Shown here: positions 40,145 to 50,981 of the stretch, piece after piece | Numbering within the stretch: position 1 is the stretch's first letter | Layout: every line of letters begins with the position of its first letter | Source: Rhynchopus sp. YZ270_cl-10 | Lineage: Eukaryota; Euglenozoa; Diplonemea; Diplonemida; Diplonemidae | NCBI GenBank assembly: GCA_964035575.1 | Contig: OZ037839.1 | Coordinates: forward strand, 558,001 to 622,000 | Direction of reading: 5' to 3' | Length of the DNA: 64,000 nucleotides | Program-made: the position numbers and the translations under genes | The notes under the pieces: model-generated | Database searches by the model: none | The model's input: only the letters and a program-made list of their open reading frames with translations | Told to the model about the DNA's origin: nothing

Positions 40145-43100
40145 TTACGGAAACGGCACACTGACCTTGCCGTTGGTGGACATCTCCACGAGGGAGCCAT
40201 CGTCATCAAGCAGGCATCTTCCTGTCAGCTTCGCATCGCTGCGTGCGTACATGATGGGTGCAGGGAGGGCCACCGGACCGGTCCAGTTGTAGTACAGGGA
40301 CGCCAGGTCGTTCGCCATCTTCTGGTATTTGTCGGCCTCGAGCTTCTTGCCTTCGTAAACGAGGCATTTGTACTTAATGGACTGTGGGGACCCAAGGCTC
40401 GCTTCCTGCGACAGAAGGTAGAACTCCATACCACGTGGGTTCACCACACCGGTGTCCATCACTGTGCCCACCGGTGGTGCCTTGCTCACGGTTGCCTTCC
40501 TGACGCTGCCCTCAATGAAGGTGTCGACACTAGCCACACGCATGTGAGAGTTTCTCATGACAAGGAAGAACACGATGTCGACCTTCTTGCCAGGAAGGGT
40601 CTCCAGCACCTTGCGCAGGGCCGCAACCTCGAGCTCCAGGATCAGAGGGATCTCACCCTCAGACCCTCCTTCGCGGAAGAAGACAATCTCCAAGGGTGCC
40701 TTGCCACCGTTCTTTGTCTTGAAGATGTCCACAAGCTCCTGGAAGGGTGCCGCAAGGTTGTTCGCAATGGTTTTGCCAGCGTCCAGCACAACACGCTTCG
40801 TGTTGTACGCCTTCAGCTCTGTGTCCCACGAGGCCGCAATCGACATGACACTCTTACGCTCACCACGTCCAGCACCATCGCCTGCATGCGACATCGCAAT
40901 GCCCACAGCCATCGTGCCTTCGAACCTGCATCCCTGCTTCCTCCACAGCTGGTTCCCTGCCTTGGTGTGGATCTGCGCCGCCACGTTGTTGCAAACACTC
41001 CACCCCTTCTTACCCTCAAGCGAAGACGGGCGGACCACCTGGCAAACAACGCCGTGCTTACTACTACACACCTTGGCAGCTTTGTATGCATCTGCGTTCT
41101 TCGGCGAGTCACCCGCGTCCGTCACAAACAGGTAGGCGTCGGGCTTGTTTTTGTACTCTGCGAACACACGCGTCACCTCGTCTGCAGAGAAATCCGCCAT
41201 GTCAATGAGGCGCACAGCAGGGTTCTTTCCGTTCGAGAAGTGCTTCACTGAGTCACTCAGGAACGCCGAGTTCTCCTGCCAGCACGTCTTCGCCCCCCTC
41301 GGACATGCCACAAGCAGCTGCTTGATGTCCCTCACGTTCTGAATGGGCTTGGCCGTCGTGTTCACGCGTCTGTTGATCTTGTACCTCCAGCTGGTGCCCT
41401 CTTCCACAAGACCGTTCGACTGCTCAATCACTGGCCCCTTGAGCTGACGGGCCTGCTCCATAACAAACCCTGCGGCAGGTGCACAGCCCCACTTTCCGCC
41501 CAGTTCCTTGAACGGTCGAAGCACAGCACCCGCTATGTCCTTGATTTTCTGGAAGCGAACGCCTGGTTTCACGACACAGCGGTCTGTCATGAGCTGGCGC
41601 ACGTCTGACCCGTACACCTCAGGCACAATGCCTGTGAGGCGCAGCACAGACGGAAGGTAGTACTCCACCTCGGCAACTTCCTGGCCCTGTGTGTTGTGGT
41701 TGTGGTTGTGAGTGTCTGGTGTTGCACATACCTGTCTCATGGGCTTCTTGTGCACAAGAAGCGGCTGTCCCTTCGGCACCTTCAGGCCGTACTGCGTCTC
41801 GAAGTACTGCTTCACGCTCTTCCCGTCAAGCTGCAGCAATTGTGTCGTGGTGAAGGTGTGGTGCTGCACAGGTACATACCTCCTTCAGCGGGGTCGACTC
41901 ATCCTTCGTGGGGTCGACATCGTCGATGCGCACAGTGCGCTTCTTCTTGTCCTTCCCGTCGTACGTCGTCAGGCAGATGGTGCCCCGCACCTTGAAACGC
42001 AGGGTCTCCCTCGCCTTCTTGTCGGACGCGGCACTCAGGTTCAGCTCCTCGAAAATTGTCTGCTTGCTCACAATCTTGTGCTGCACGTCGATCTGCAGGG
42101 CAAGTCCAGACCCGAAGTTCGTGGGGCGCAGTGTCAGGTGCACACCAGGCACAACGTCCAGCTTCTTCCCAGGGAGCTGCTGTGCCTTCGTGAGGTCGAA
42201 GTAGCTGCGGTTGATCTTCTGCATGCACCCCTCGTCAAGCACACTGCGGAACAGCTTCGAGAACACTGTGATCAGGTCCTGCGTGATCTTCGTTGTGGTC
42301 ACTTCGCGCACAGACTTCACAGTGACCTTGAACCTGTCACTAATCTTCTTCTGCCTCTCCTCCGTTGGGGAGAAGTCCACCTCCGTTGCTTTGATGTTCT
42401 GGTTTGCAAAGACGATGTCTCCTGCGACGATGCACGAGAAGTTCGGTCCCATCTCTGCCGAGAGGGCCTCCTGCACGAGACATCTGTGTGTCTTCCTGCT
42501 CTTCACCTCGGGCGACACCTTCACGTCGTACTGGCCGATCACAGTGTTCTCTGCGAAGGTGAGCTCAACTGTGTTGGTGACGACATCCACGGGTGTGCCG
42601 TTGATGCCGCTTGCAGGGTGCGTCACAGCATCCAGGGCGGACACAACTCTGTTGCGCGCCTCGTCCACATCCTTCGCCTCACGGCCCTCCGTGTAGCGCG
42701 GTGCCTTCTCCCCAAACTCGTACACAGGCACGTAGCGATCGGCCGGGTGCTGCAGCTTCAGCTGCGAGCGAACAGGCACATCAGCACTGGCACCGCCACC
42801 ACCACCCTTGCCCTTCCCGGAATCTCCCTTACCTCCCTTACCCTTCTTACCCTTGCCGCCCTCCTCGCCCTTGAAGCCCTTGACTCCTTTCCCCCTATCC
42901 GTTCCCTTTCCTCCATGCAGTGTGTTGGAGCCTGTTCTGTTTGTCACATCTGTTCTGGGAACATCGGCATCAACAGGTTGCTGCTCTGCTCCTGCATGCT
43001 GACGTGACTCTGCCATGTGTTCCCATGTCGCACGCATTGAGAGAAGTTTGTTGCGCAAGAGTTCCTTCTCTGCTGAATCTGTGCAATCAGTGAATCGCTG

Positions 43101-46100
43101 AATCAGTTCTTTCTGCACTTCCTCCTGCATGCTGACGACTTGACGAAGTGTGTTGGAGCCTGTTCTGTTTCTCACATCTGTTCTGGTAGCATCGGCATCA
43201 ACAGGTTGCTGCTCTGCTCCTGCATGCTGACGTGACTCTGCCATGTGTTCCCATGTCGCACGCATTGAGAGAAGTGTGTTGCGCAAGAGTTCCTTCTCTG
43301 CTGAATCTGTGCAATCAGAGAATCGCTGAATCAGTTCTTTCTGCACTTCCTCCTGCATGCTGACGACTTGACGAAGTGTGTTGGAGCCTGTTCTGTTTGT
43401 CACATCTGTTCTGGTAGCATCGGCATCAACAGGTTGCTGCTCTGCTCCTGCATGCCGACGTGCCTCTGCCATGTGTTCCCATGTCGCACGCATTGAGAGA
43501 AGTTTGTTGCGCAAGAGTTCCTTCTCTGCTGAATCTGTGCAATCAGAGAATCGCTGAATCAGTTCTTTCTGCACTTCCTCCTGCATGCTGACGACGTGAC
43601 GAATTGTGTTGGAGCCTGTTCTGTTGGTAACATCTGTTCTGGAGGCATCGGCATCAACAGGTTGTGGTTCTGCTCCTGCATGCTGACGTGACTCTGCCAT
43701 GTGTTCCCATGTCGCACGCATTGAGCGAAGTGTGTTGCGCAAGAGTTCCTTCTCTGCTGAATCTGTGCAATCAGTGAATCGCTGAATCAGTTCTTTCTGC
43801 ACTTCCTCCTGCATGCTGACTACTTGACGAAGTGTGTTGGAGCCTGTTCTGTTTGTCACATCTGTTCTGGAAACATCGGCATCAACAGGTTGCTGCTCTG
43901 CTCCTGCATGCTGACGTGACTCTGCCATGTGTTCCCATGTCGCACGCATTGAGAGAAGTGTGTTGCGCAAGAGTTCCTTCTCTGCTGAATCTGTGCAATC
44001 AGTGAATCGCTGAATCAGTTCTTTCTGCACTTCCTCCTGCATGCTGACGACGTGACGAATTGTGTTGGAGACTGTTCTGTTGGTAACATCTGTTCTGGAG
44101 GCATCGGCATCAACAGGTTGTGGTTCTGCTCCTGCATGCTGACGTGACTCTGCCATGTGTTCCCATGTCGCACGCATTGAGAGAAGTTTGTTGCGCAAGA
44201 GTTCCTTCTCTGCTGAATCTGTGCAATCAGTGAATCGCTGAATCAGTTCTTTCTGCACTTCCTCCTGCATGCTGACGACTTGACGAAGTGTGTTGGAGCC
44301 TGTTCTGTTTGTCACATCTGTTCTGGAAGCATCGGCATCAACAGGTTGCTGCTCTGCTCCTGCATGCTGACGTGCCTCTGCCATGTGTTCCCATGTCGCA
44401 CACATTGAGAGAAGTTTGTTGCGCAAGAGTTCCTTCTCTGTTGAATCTGTGCAATCAGTGAATCGCTGCATCAGCTCTTTCTGCACTTCCTCCTGCATGC
44501 TGACAACTTGACGAAGTGTGACAACTTCAGCAGCAACAAGTGGAAGCTCCGGTGCGGAAAGGGACGTCGCCATGTGTTCCCAAGCAACACGAATTGGTTC
44601 AAGTTTCTTGCGCAAGCGCTTCTTTGCTGCTGAATCCATTTGACGCAGTTCGCTGAGTGCTGCTGTGTTTGTCACATCTGCCTGGATGTCGGCAACGTCG
44701 GCATCAACGACGCCACCTGCCTGATCCACTTCCTGCTCCACGCCTACCATAAGATAACGCACAGTCTCCGTGCCTCCCTCTTCCGCAGCAGTAATCAGAC
44801 ATGTCACCTTCTGTATTTTATGTTCTTTTCTGTCCCCTGCAGCAGCTTCAAAGTGCTGTGAGAGCTCCTCGATATGTTCTGTGACACGCAGTTCCGCACC
44901 AGCTTCCACCAACAGATTCACAATGTCGCGGTTCTCTCCCATGCACGCACAGACAAGAGGCGAAGGTCCTCTGTCGTCCCATTTCTCGATGCGTGCACCT
45001 GAATCAATAAGCTCCTGCACCTCAGCTGCATATGATTTGGGGTCACGCGCTGCTGCATCGAAACGGATATTGCCCTTGCCCTGTATATGCAGCCGTGCAC
45101 CCGCTTCAAGCAACATCCTCACGATATGGACCTCACCCGCCCGACAAGCCATCATCAGAGGCGAACAGACCAACTCGCTCTTTGCTTCCACGTCTGCACC
45201 TGCATCAATGAGCATCTGTATCACGGTCTCATGTTCCATGAACACATCATGTCTAGCCACTGCGTGGTGCAACGCAGTCCAGTGCTCAGCATCAACGAGG
45301 TCCAGACCCACCTCTCCCATGCACAGAAGGCTATTCACAATCGTCGTGAATCCACCAGCAGACGCAATCATGAGACATGTCTTGCCATCCCGGTCTCTTG
45401 CACCCACATCCGCACCTGCTCGAACCAGTACCTGCACAACATGATTCCCGTCTGAGCTGCAATCCAACAACAGAGGCGAATACCAGGAGGCATCCTTTTT
45501 CTCGATGTCTGCACCTGCATCAATGAGCACCTGCACCACATCTACATGGTCTCCACCAACTGCCTTGTGCAACGCAGTAGTTGAGTACTGCCCACCTACC
45601 TGATCCGCATCCACCTGCCCCAAGTCCACAAGATAGCGCACAGTCTCCGTGTGCCCCTCACTCGAAGCAGCGATAAGACATGTGTCGCCGTTGCTGTCTG
45701 TGACACGGAGGTCCGCACCAGCCCGTACCAAAACCTTCACAGTGTCGAGGTAACCTTCCTCGCACGCAAGGAGAAGAGGCGTACGTCCTTCAGAATCCTT
45801 TTTCTCGATGTCTGCACCTGCATCAATGAGCACCTGCACCACATCTGCATGGTTACCACCAACTGCCTCGTGCAACGCAGTGTCTGCGTCCGGCGCACCT
45901 ACCTGATCCGCATCAACCTGCCCCAAGCCCACAAGATAGCGCACAGTCTCCGTGTGTCCCTCACTCGAAGCAGCGATAAGACATGTGTCGCCGTTGGTGT
46001 CTGTGACACGCAGTTCCGCACCAGCTTGCACCAACACCTTCACAGTGTCGAGGCACCCTTCCAAACACGCAAGGAGAAGAGGCGTACGTCCTCGAGAGTC

Positions 46101-47120
46101 CTTTTTCTCGATGTCTGCACCTGCATCAATGAGCACCTGCACCACATCTGCATGCTTCACGGAAACTGCCTTGTGCAACGCTGTCATGCCGAACCTACCT
46201 ACCTGATCCACATCTACCTGCCCCAAGCCCACAAGATAGCGCACAGTCTCCGTGTGTCCCTCACTCGAAGCAGCGATAAGACATGTGTCGCCGTTGGTGT
46301 CTGTGACACGCAGTTCCGCACCAGCTTGCACCAACATCTTCACAGCGTACCCTTCCTCGCACGCAAGGAGAAGAGGCGTACGTCCTTGAGAGTCCTTTTT
46401 CTCGATGTCTGCCCCTGCATCAATGAGCACCTGCACCACGTTTGTATGGTATAGCTTAATGGCCTCATGCAACGCAGTGGTTGCGTCCTGCCCCCCTACC
46501 TGATCCACATCCACCTGCCCCAAGCCCACAAGATAGCGCACAGTCTCCCAGTGTCCCTCACTCGAAGCAGCGATAAGACATGTGTCGCCGTGGAAGTCTG
46601 TGACACCCAGATCCGCACCAGCTTGCACCAACATCTTCACAATGTCGAGGGACCCTACCAAGCACGCAAGGAGAAGAGGCGTACGTCCTTCAGAGTCCTT
46701 TTTCTCGATGTCTGCCCCTGCATCAATGAGCACCTGCACCACATCTGCTTTGTTGTGACGTACTGCCTTGTGCAACGCTGTGTTGACTCTCCAGTTCGTA
46801 CCTACCTGATCCACATCCACCAGCCCCAAGCCCACAAGATAGCGCACAGTCTCCGTGTGTCCCTCACTCGAAGCAACGATAAGACATGTGTCGCCGTTGC
46901 GGTCTGCAACACTCAGTTCCGCACCAGCTTGCACCAACACCTTCACAGTGTCGAGGTACCCTTCCATGCACGCAAGGAGAAGAGGCGTACGTACAAAAGA
47001 GTCCTTTTCTTCTATGTCTGCCCCTGCAGCAATGAGCACCTGCACCACATCTGCACGTGCTTCCTCCACTGCCTCGTGCAACGTAGTATTGCTGTTGCTA
47101 CCTGCGTGTTGCCCAGACAT
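40145..47120 (-). CDS. Ankyrin-Piwi Argonaute fusion, three exons
   Basis: Exons are 47120-41880, 41830-41732 and 41680 (or 41686)-40145, giving about 2,291 residues. Residues 1-620 are ankyrin repeats; ~870-1400 are seven 76-residue helical repeats; ~1400-1445 are a Gly/Lys-rich linker. Then comes a whole Argonaute: N domain (QYDVKVSPEVKSRKTHR), L1/PAZ (LDVVPGVHLTLRP, QIDVQHKIVSKQTIFEEL), MID (VVCQVV, NVAAQIHTKAGNQLW) and PIWI. Wording such as YYNWTGPVALPAPIMYA and LYYNW places it in the Piwi clade, which binds small RNAs. The slicer tetrad looks lost: GIAMSH where GIDxxH is expected, FFREGGSEG for YRDGxxxG, and YARS for YAHK. Introns are 49 and 51 (or 45) nt, both starting GTATGT. It is probably a small-RNA-guided binding protein that cannot cleave. 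Confidence 0.85.
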
Positions 47121-47520
47121 TACTTGTGTCTCGTTGTTGTGTCTTGTGGTGTGTGTCTGTCAATGGTGGAGTGACGTTACTCTTTGTGAAGAGGTGTGTG
47201 GACAGAGGAGGGGATAAGCACCCGGCATCACGCAGTATGGCTTCACTGTGCAACTGCAGTGAAGGACGCCTCCAAATGAGATGTGCGTTCTTCGGGTTAT
47301 TTCATGAGTCGGGAGGTGCGTCGGAGGTGCAGGAAAAAAATGAGGGAGGGGGGCGTGGGGGTTTCTTCTTGCTTACAGTGCACGCTGCGAGACTAAAATT
47401 GAGGATGACACGCAGCAAATAGAATAAACACAATTTCAAACAAAAGAATGCACAACCGCCTCGCCGACAAAAGAATCATAGGAAAGATGACACTGTACAG
47501 GACACCTCCATCGTCTACAT

Positions 47521-47592
47521 CCTTTTCCCGAAGTTACGGATCTAGTTTGCCGAAGTTTGCCGAAGTTTGCCGGACAGAGGCTTTTAGCCTAT
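47521..47592 (-). rRNA. Second LSU rRNA fragment, rearranged
   Basis: Read on the minus strand it gives ATAGGCTAAAAGCCTCTG, then three tandem GGCAAACTTC-type words, then TAGATCCGTAACTTCGGGAA. This is the same LSU region as 18322-18406, with the middle missing and a 10-bp word triplicated. Clearly a pseudogene fragment. Confidence 0.75.
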
Positions 47593-47779
47593 CATACCCA
47601 CAGGCGTTGCCGTGCTGCACGTGGAGCACGCTGAAATGGGAACAATTTTTTTTTTGTCTCATTTGACTACCAGAGAGATGCTGCTCATGACACTGTCGTC
47701 ACATCATCTGCACTGATACGCTGTTCTTGTATGCCACACTTATTGACACTTATTCTGTGCAAACCACCGGGAAATTATT

Positions 47780-47870
47780 TTTGACTTGCAATACAAAAGC
47801 CTTCTCATGAACAGTGTACCTTGGTACAATGACTGGGGGATGCATCCATTTTTTTTTGAGGTTGACATCT
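47780..47870. repeat. Dispersed one-orientation repeat copy
   Basis: GACTTGCAATACAAAAGCC, TTCTCATGAACAGTGTACC, TTGGTACAATGAC and GATGCATCCATTTT follow the consensus. It lies about 660 bp upstream of the ankyrin-Piwi gene. Confidence 0.65.
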
Positions 47871-49372
47871 GAAAATAATGAACACCTCGGTCGTCCTTTG
47901 CTTAGTTGGTACGCTACCCACGTCAAATACGTTCTTTGTTCCATTTTCTCTTTTTGCCTGAAATACAAAAATGAGGTGAGTACACAAGGGCAGGGGGTGA
48001 CGAAAGAGAACGAAACGAAAGCACTCTTGGAGCCTTCATCATTTCCGTTCACAAAAAAAATTGGAAGACAAAATGAAAAAAAAATGAAAACAAATTTAGA
48101 CAAGCTATAGTGCACAAAACCCTGAGATAAGCATGTGTAGAAAGACACAGCAAACCGTATCGCCCATTCACCCCACCCCCCATCCCACAGTGCAGCACAG
48201 TGACTCACTCGATGAACACACCTTGGAAGGTTCCGAAATAAAAATAAAAAAAAAATTGTAAGATGAATGAGCCTCTCGACACACACCCACCCATCAGGGA
48301 TATTCTGCACAAAGAATTACCCCTATTAGTTATCAAACACAAACACATACATCATTTACCACTCTCGTTTTTCGCGCTGTAACACGCTAGGTTTGAAAGA
48401 TGGGCTGTCCCTTCGTCACAAAGACGGTTGCCGTTGTAATAGAAATATCAGGGATAGGGGAAAACTGGACAGAGTTTGGTGTCGACACACACTTTCCGCG
48501 TCGTACTAAATACAACAGACGGTCTTAGCATGAGCCGACAGGGCAGCACCTCAACGTAGACCTACACAGAGGGGAGGGAAGGAAGCCAACCTCAGTGCAG
48601 GGAACAAATGAACAGACAGAAAAGGAAAACTAAATGGAAGTTGAACACGTAGGGGGGGAGAAGGGGGGGAGAGAGGCAGGGGGTGTTACAATATTCTTGT
48701 TTCATCATATAACACACTGTGTGGGCCCCCTTTGTATCGTTGTATACACCGAATAGGTGGTTTATTGTTGCCCCCAAAAAAAATCCCCCACATTTCCAAA
48801 AAAGAGGAACACATTTTTTTTTTCGTCATATTACACACGGAAACACATGCCCGGACCCCTAAAAAACCATAACAAGTCCTCCCCTCATTTGGTGTTCTTG
48901 TTGTATTGCAACCCCGGGCAATTTGCAACCCCCCCAAAGAAGTCGGGTATCTAAAACGTAATGTAAGAGACTAGGACAACTATTCACAAGACTCAGTCAC
49001 TGCACACTTCAGCCCTAAAAGAGTGTGAAATATGAGACGTGAAGAAGCTCTCCCTCAGTCCCTCCCTTTTTGAAAACCTTGTACCTTTCTCCACAAAAAA
49101 AAAGGGGGGGTCTGGGGGAGTTGTTCTCTGAGTGTCCCATTGTCTGCTGTTGCCGTGGCTAAGGCGGAACTATAGTTGCTTTCTCTTCATCTCAAAATCC
49201 TAAGCCTCATCTCGGGAGATCAAAAAAAAATGTATCAAAACGAGAGAAAAAGGTTTGATACACATATTAGGGAAATGGGTTCAAAATGACAACTAAAAAA
49301 CGTCAAAAAGTTGCTATTTCAATGATTTCGCCAGAAATTTCACACAAAATCCCAAAATTTCCCCAAAAAAAA

Positions 49373-49465
49373 TGACTTGAAATACAACAGCCCTCTCATG
49401 ACATAGTAGGATGTACCGAGGTGGACCCTCCATGCAGTCCTACATCCATTTCGTGGTTTACAAAA
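49373..49465. repeat. Dispersed one-orientation repeat copy
   Basis: GACTTGAAATACAACAGCCC, CTCTCATGACA, GGTGGACCCTCCATGCAG and TCCTACATCCATTTCGTGG match the family. It lies 30 bp beyond the stop codon of the presenilin gene. Confidence 0.65.
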
Positions 49466-49496
49466 AAAGAACGTTCACCTCACTCTGTAACCGTCT

Positions 49497-50981
49497 CTAG
49501 AAATGAACGCTCTTCAGCATCAGCTCCATTGCGTAATCTTCAAGAACATAACGCCCTGTGAACGCTAGCGCTACACCGAGGAATATCGAACATGGCAGTG
49601 CGGGGAGGGGACGGTGCAATGCTGCTAGACCAAGCAGGGTCGCACACATGCCTACTAGGACTCCTATGAACGAAACCGACCACGCTAGAAACCCCGTACT
49701 AGCCGCCCTCGCAACGAGAAGACTGTAAAATACAAAGTCTCCAAGCCCCAGTTTGTACCTCCTGCTTTCGTAGACTAAGGCTGGGATTGGTTCGTCGCGA
49801 CGGACAGACTCCTCCACCAAAACCTTTAATGGCCCGCAGCAAACCGCAAATATATCATAAAATGCGACAATAATGAGCAAACACCACGTCGTCCACTCCG
49901 GCAACCTCGTCATATACCATGCCATAACTGCTGAGGTTGCGATATGATAGCCTCGTGTAACAGAAGGGTGGCCACGGTAGTAAATACTGATAAGCCCTAC
50001 CACAGAAAAGTTGTAGGTGATCATTATAAAGCTGATCCAGTCGAGGGCGATCTGATAGCGTACGCACATCCGTTCGATGAAGAGAACGCAGACCCCAATC
50101 AGAACCATTGCTGTGGACGCAACGAGCCACATGAACATAACAGAGAGACAGCGCAGTTTGTAAAGACAAACAAACATTAAGGTGAGAAAGACGATAAGCG
50201 AGGTGATGATGACAGCGTTCAGCAGGGCGCCGCCGAAACGCTTCCCGCTGCTCTCGCTGTTTGAGGGGTTGCCTGCAAAGGAGATAACCGATTTGCTGGA
50301 GGTACTGGTTCCATCTATGAGGGACCCATCGTATACGTCAATCTGCTTAAACACCAACGTCAAAATAACGGCAGCAAACATCGTCATACTGACGGGGATG
50401 ACCAAATAGTTCATGTATTGGGAATGTCTTTGGGCAACGGAGTCGCCCCCTTTTGGTCGTTTTGGTGGTTTTACCTTGGGGACTTTAACTAATATCTTCG
50501 CTTCTTCGTCATTATCAGGGACAATCTGTGGATGTTCCTCCATCAGCTCGCTTTCCGCATCGCTGTCTGGGTTTGCTTCGAAGGAAGGTTCGATGAAGGT
50601 TATGGTAACTTCGGTTCTCGCCTGGCCGGCTTCTCTCATTTGCGCTAAAGTGTTTATTTCGTTTCCGTTCATGTGTGTCAGGTAGTGGTCGATATACTTT
50701 GCTACCCCGCACCGTGCTGCAGGCGAACCCTTCGCTACGGTACGCAGCCGAAGCCTTAATGTGCCATCTGGGAGCTCCACATCGAGCACACCGATTCCAA
50801 GCTTTTCATTCATCTCCTTTACTACCGACACTTCAACAGGCTCGGGTGGAGGTGGTGGAGGTGGCGGTGGCGGTGGACTTTCAGACACATCGTCATACCC
50901 TCTCCCGCCACCACGCAATAAGGGCATACCCTCACGATCACCTTCCGCACGACTCACCTGAGAGTCATTCAGGTGCGGCAT
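49497..50981 (-). CDS. PDZ-presenilin fusion, intramembrane aspartyl protease
   Basis: The gene encodes 494 residues. Residues 1-46 are disordered with a run of 11 prolines. Residues ~48-131 read as a PDZ domain (KLGIGV carboxylate loop, TVAKGSPAARCGV, HMNGNEINTLAQM, EVTITFIEP). An acidic then Lys/Pro-rich linker follows. From ~190 to the end there are nine hydrophobic spans of presenilin type: LNAVIITSLIVF, DWISFIMITYNFSVVGLISI, LPEWTTWCLLI, the catalytic YD (D376), GPLKVLVEES, PALVYES, the catalytic GLGD (D415) and PALP (460-463). It is the catalytic subunit type of gamma-secretase, cutting transmembrane proteins within the bilayer. The aspartates are only 39 residues apart (128 in human PSEN1), so the cytosolic loop and its autocleavage site are missing. 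A PDZ domain is not usual in presenilins. Confidence 0.9.
   Translation of the reverse strand: MPHLNDSQVSRAEGDREGMPLLRGGGRGYDDVSESPPPPPPPPPPPEPVEVSVVKEMNEKLGIGVLDVELPDGTLRLRLRTVAKGSPAARCGVAKYIDHYLTHMNGNEINTLAQMREAGQARTEVTITFIEPSFEANPDSDAESELMEEHPQIVPDNDEEAKILVKVPKVKPPKRPKGGDSVAQRHSQYMNYLVIPVSMTMFAAVILTLVFKQIDVYDGSLIDGTSTSSKSVISFAGNPSNSESSGKRFGGALLNAVIITSLIVFLTLMFVCLYKLRCLSVMFMWLVASTAMVLIGVCVLFIERMCVRYQIALDWISFIMITYNFSVVGLISIYYRGHPSVTRGYHIATSAVMAWYMTRLPEWTTWCLLIIVAFYDIFAVCCGPLKVLVEESVRRDEPIPALVYESRRYKLGLGDFVFYSLLVARAASTGFLAWSVSFIGVLVGMCATLLGLAALHRPLPALPCSIFLGVALAFTGRYVLEDYAMELMLKSVHF

Larger units (their letters stand above)
47121..49496. other. Spacer with rRNA fragment and repeats, no gene
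   Basis: 47121-47310 is the flank shared with the ankyrin gene. An LSU rRNA fragment lies at 47521-47592 and dispersed-repeat copies at 47780-47870 and 49373-49465. A 186-codon frame at 47750-48310 reads through a repeat and is not supported. Confidence 0.55.

Noticed and set aside
41826-41880. A 16-nt intron between Piwi exons 1 and 2
   Set aside because: GT and AG are present, but the 49-nt alternative keeps the same frame, has a better acceptor, and matches the size of the next intron.
36000-47000. Long plus-strand frames opposite the ankyrin genes and opposite the LRR genes
   Set aside because: Antisense shadows of repetitive coding sequence; the minus-strand proteins have clear domains.
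47750-48310. 186-codon minus-strand frame
   Set aside because: It reads through a dispersed-repeat copy and low-complexity DNA; similar peptide bits appear at other repeat copies.
49497-50981. Signal peptide peptidase instead of presenilin
   Set aside because: The spacing of the aspartates suits it, but GPLKVLVEE, PALVYES, LPEWTTW and the overall order match presenilin.
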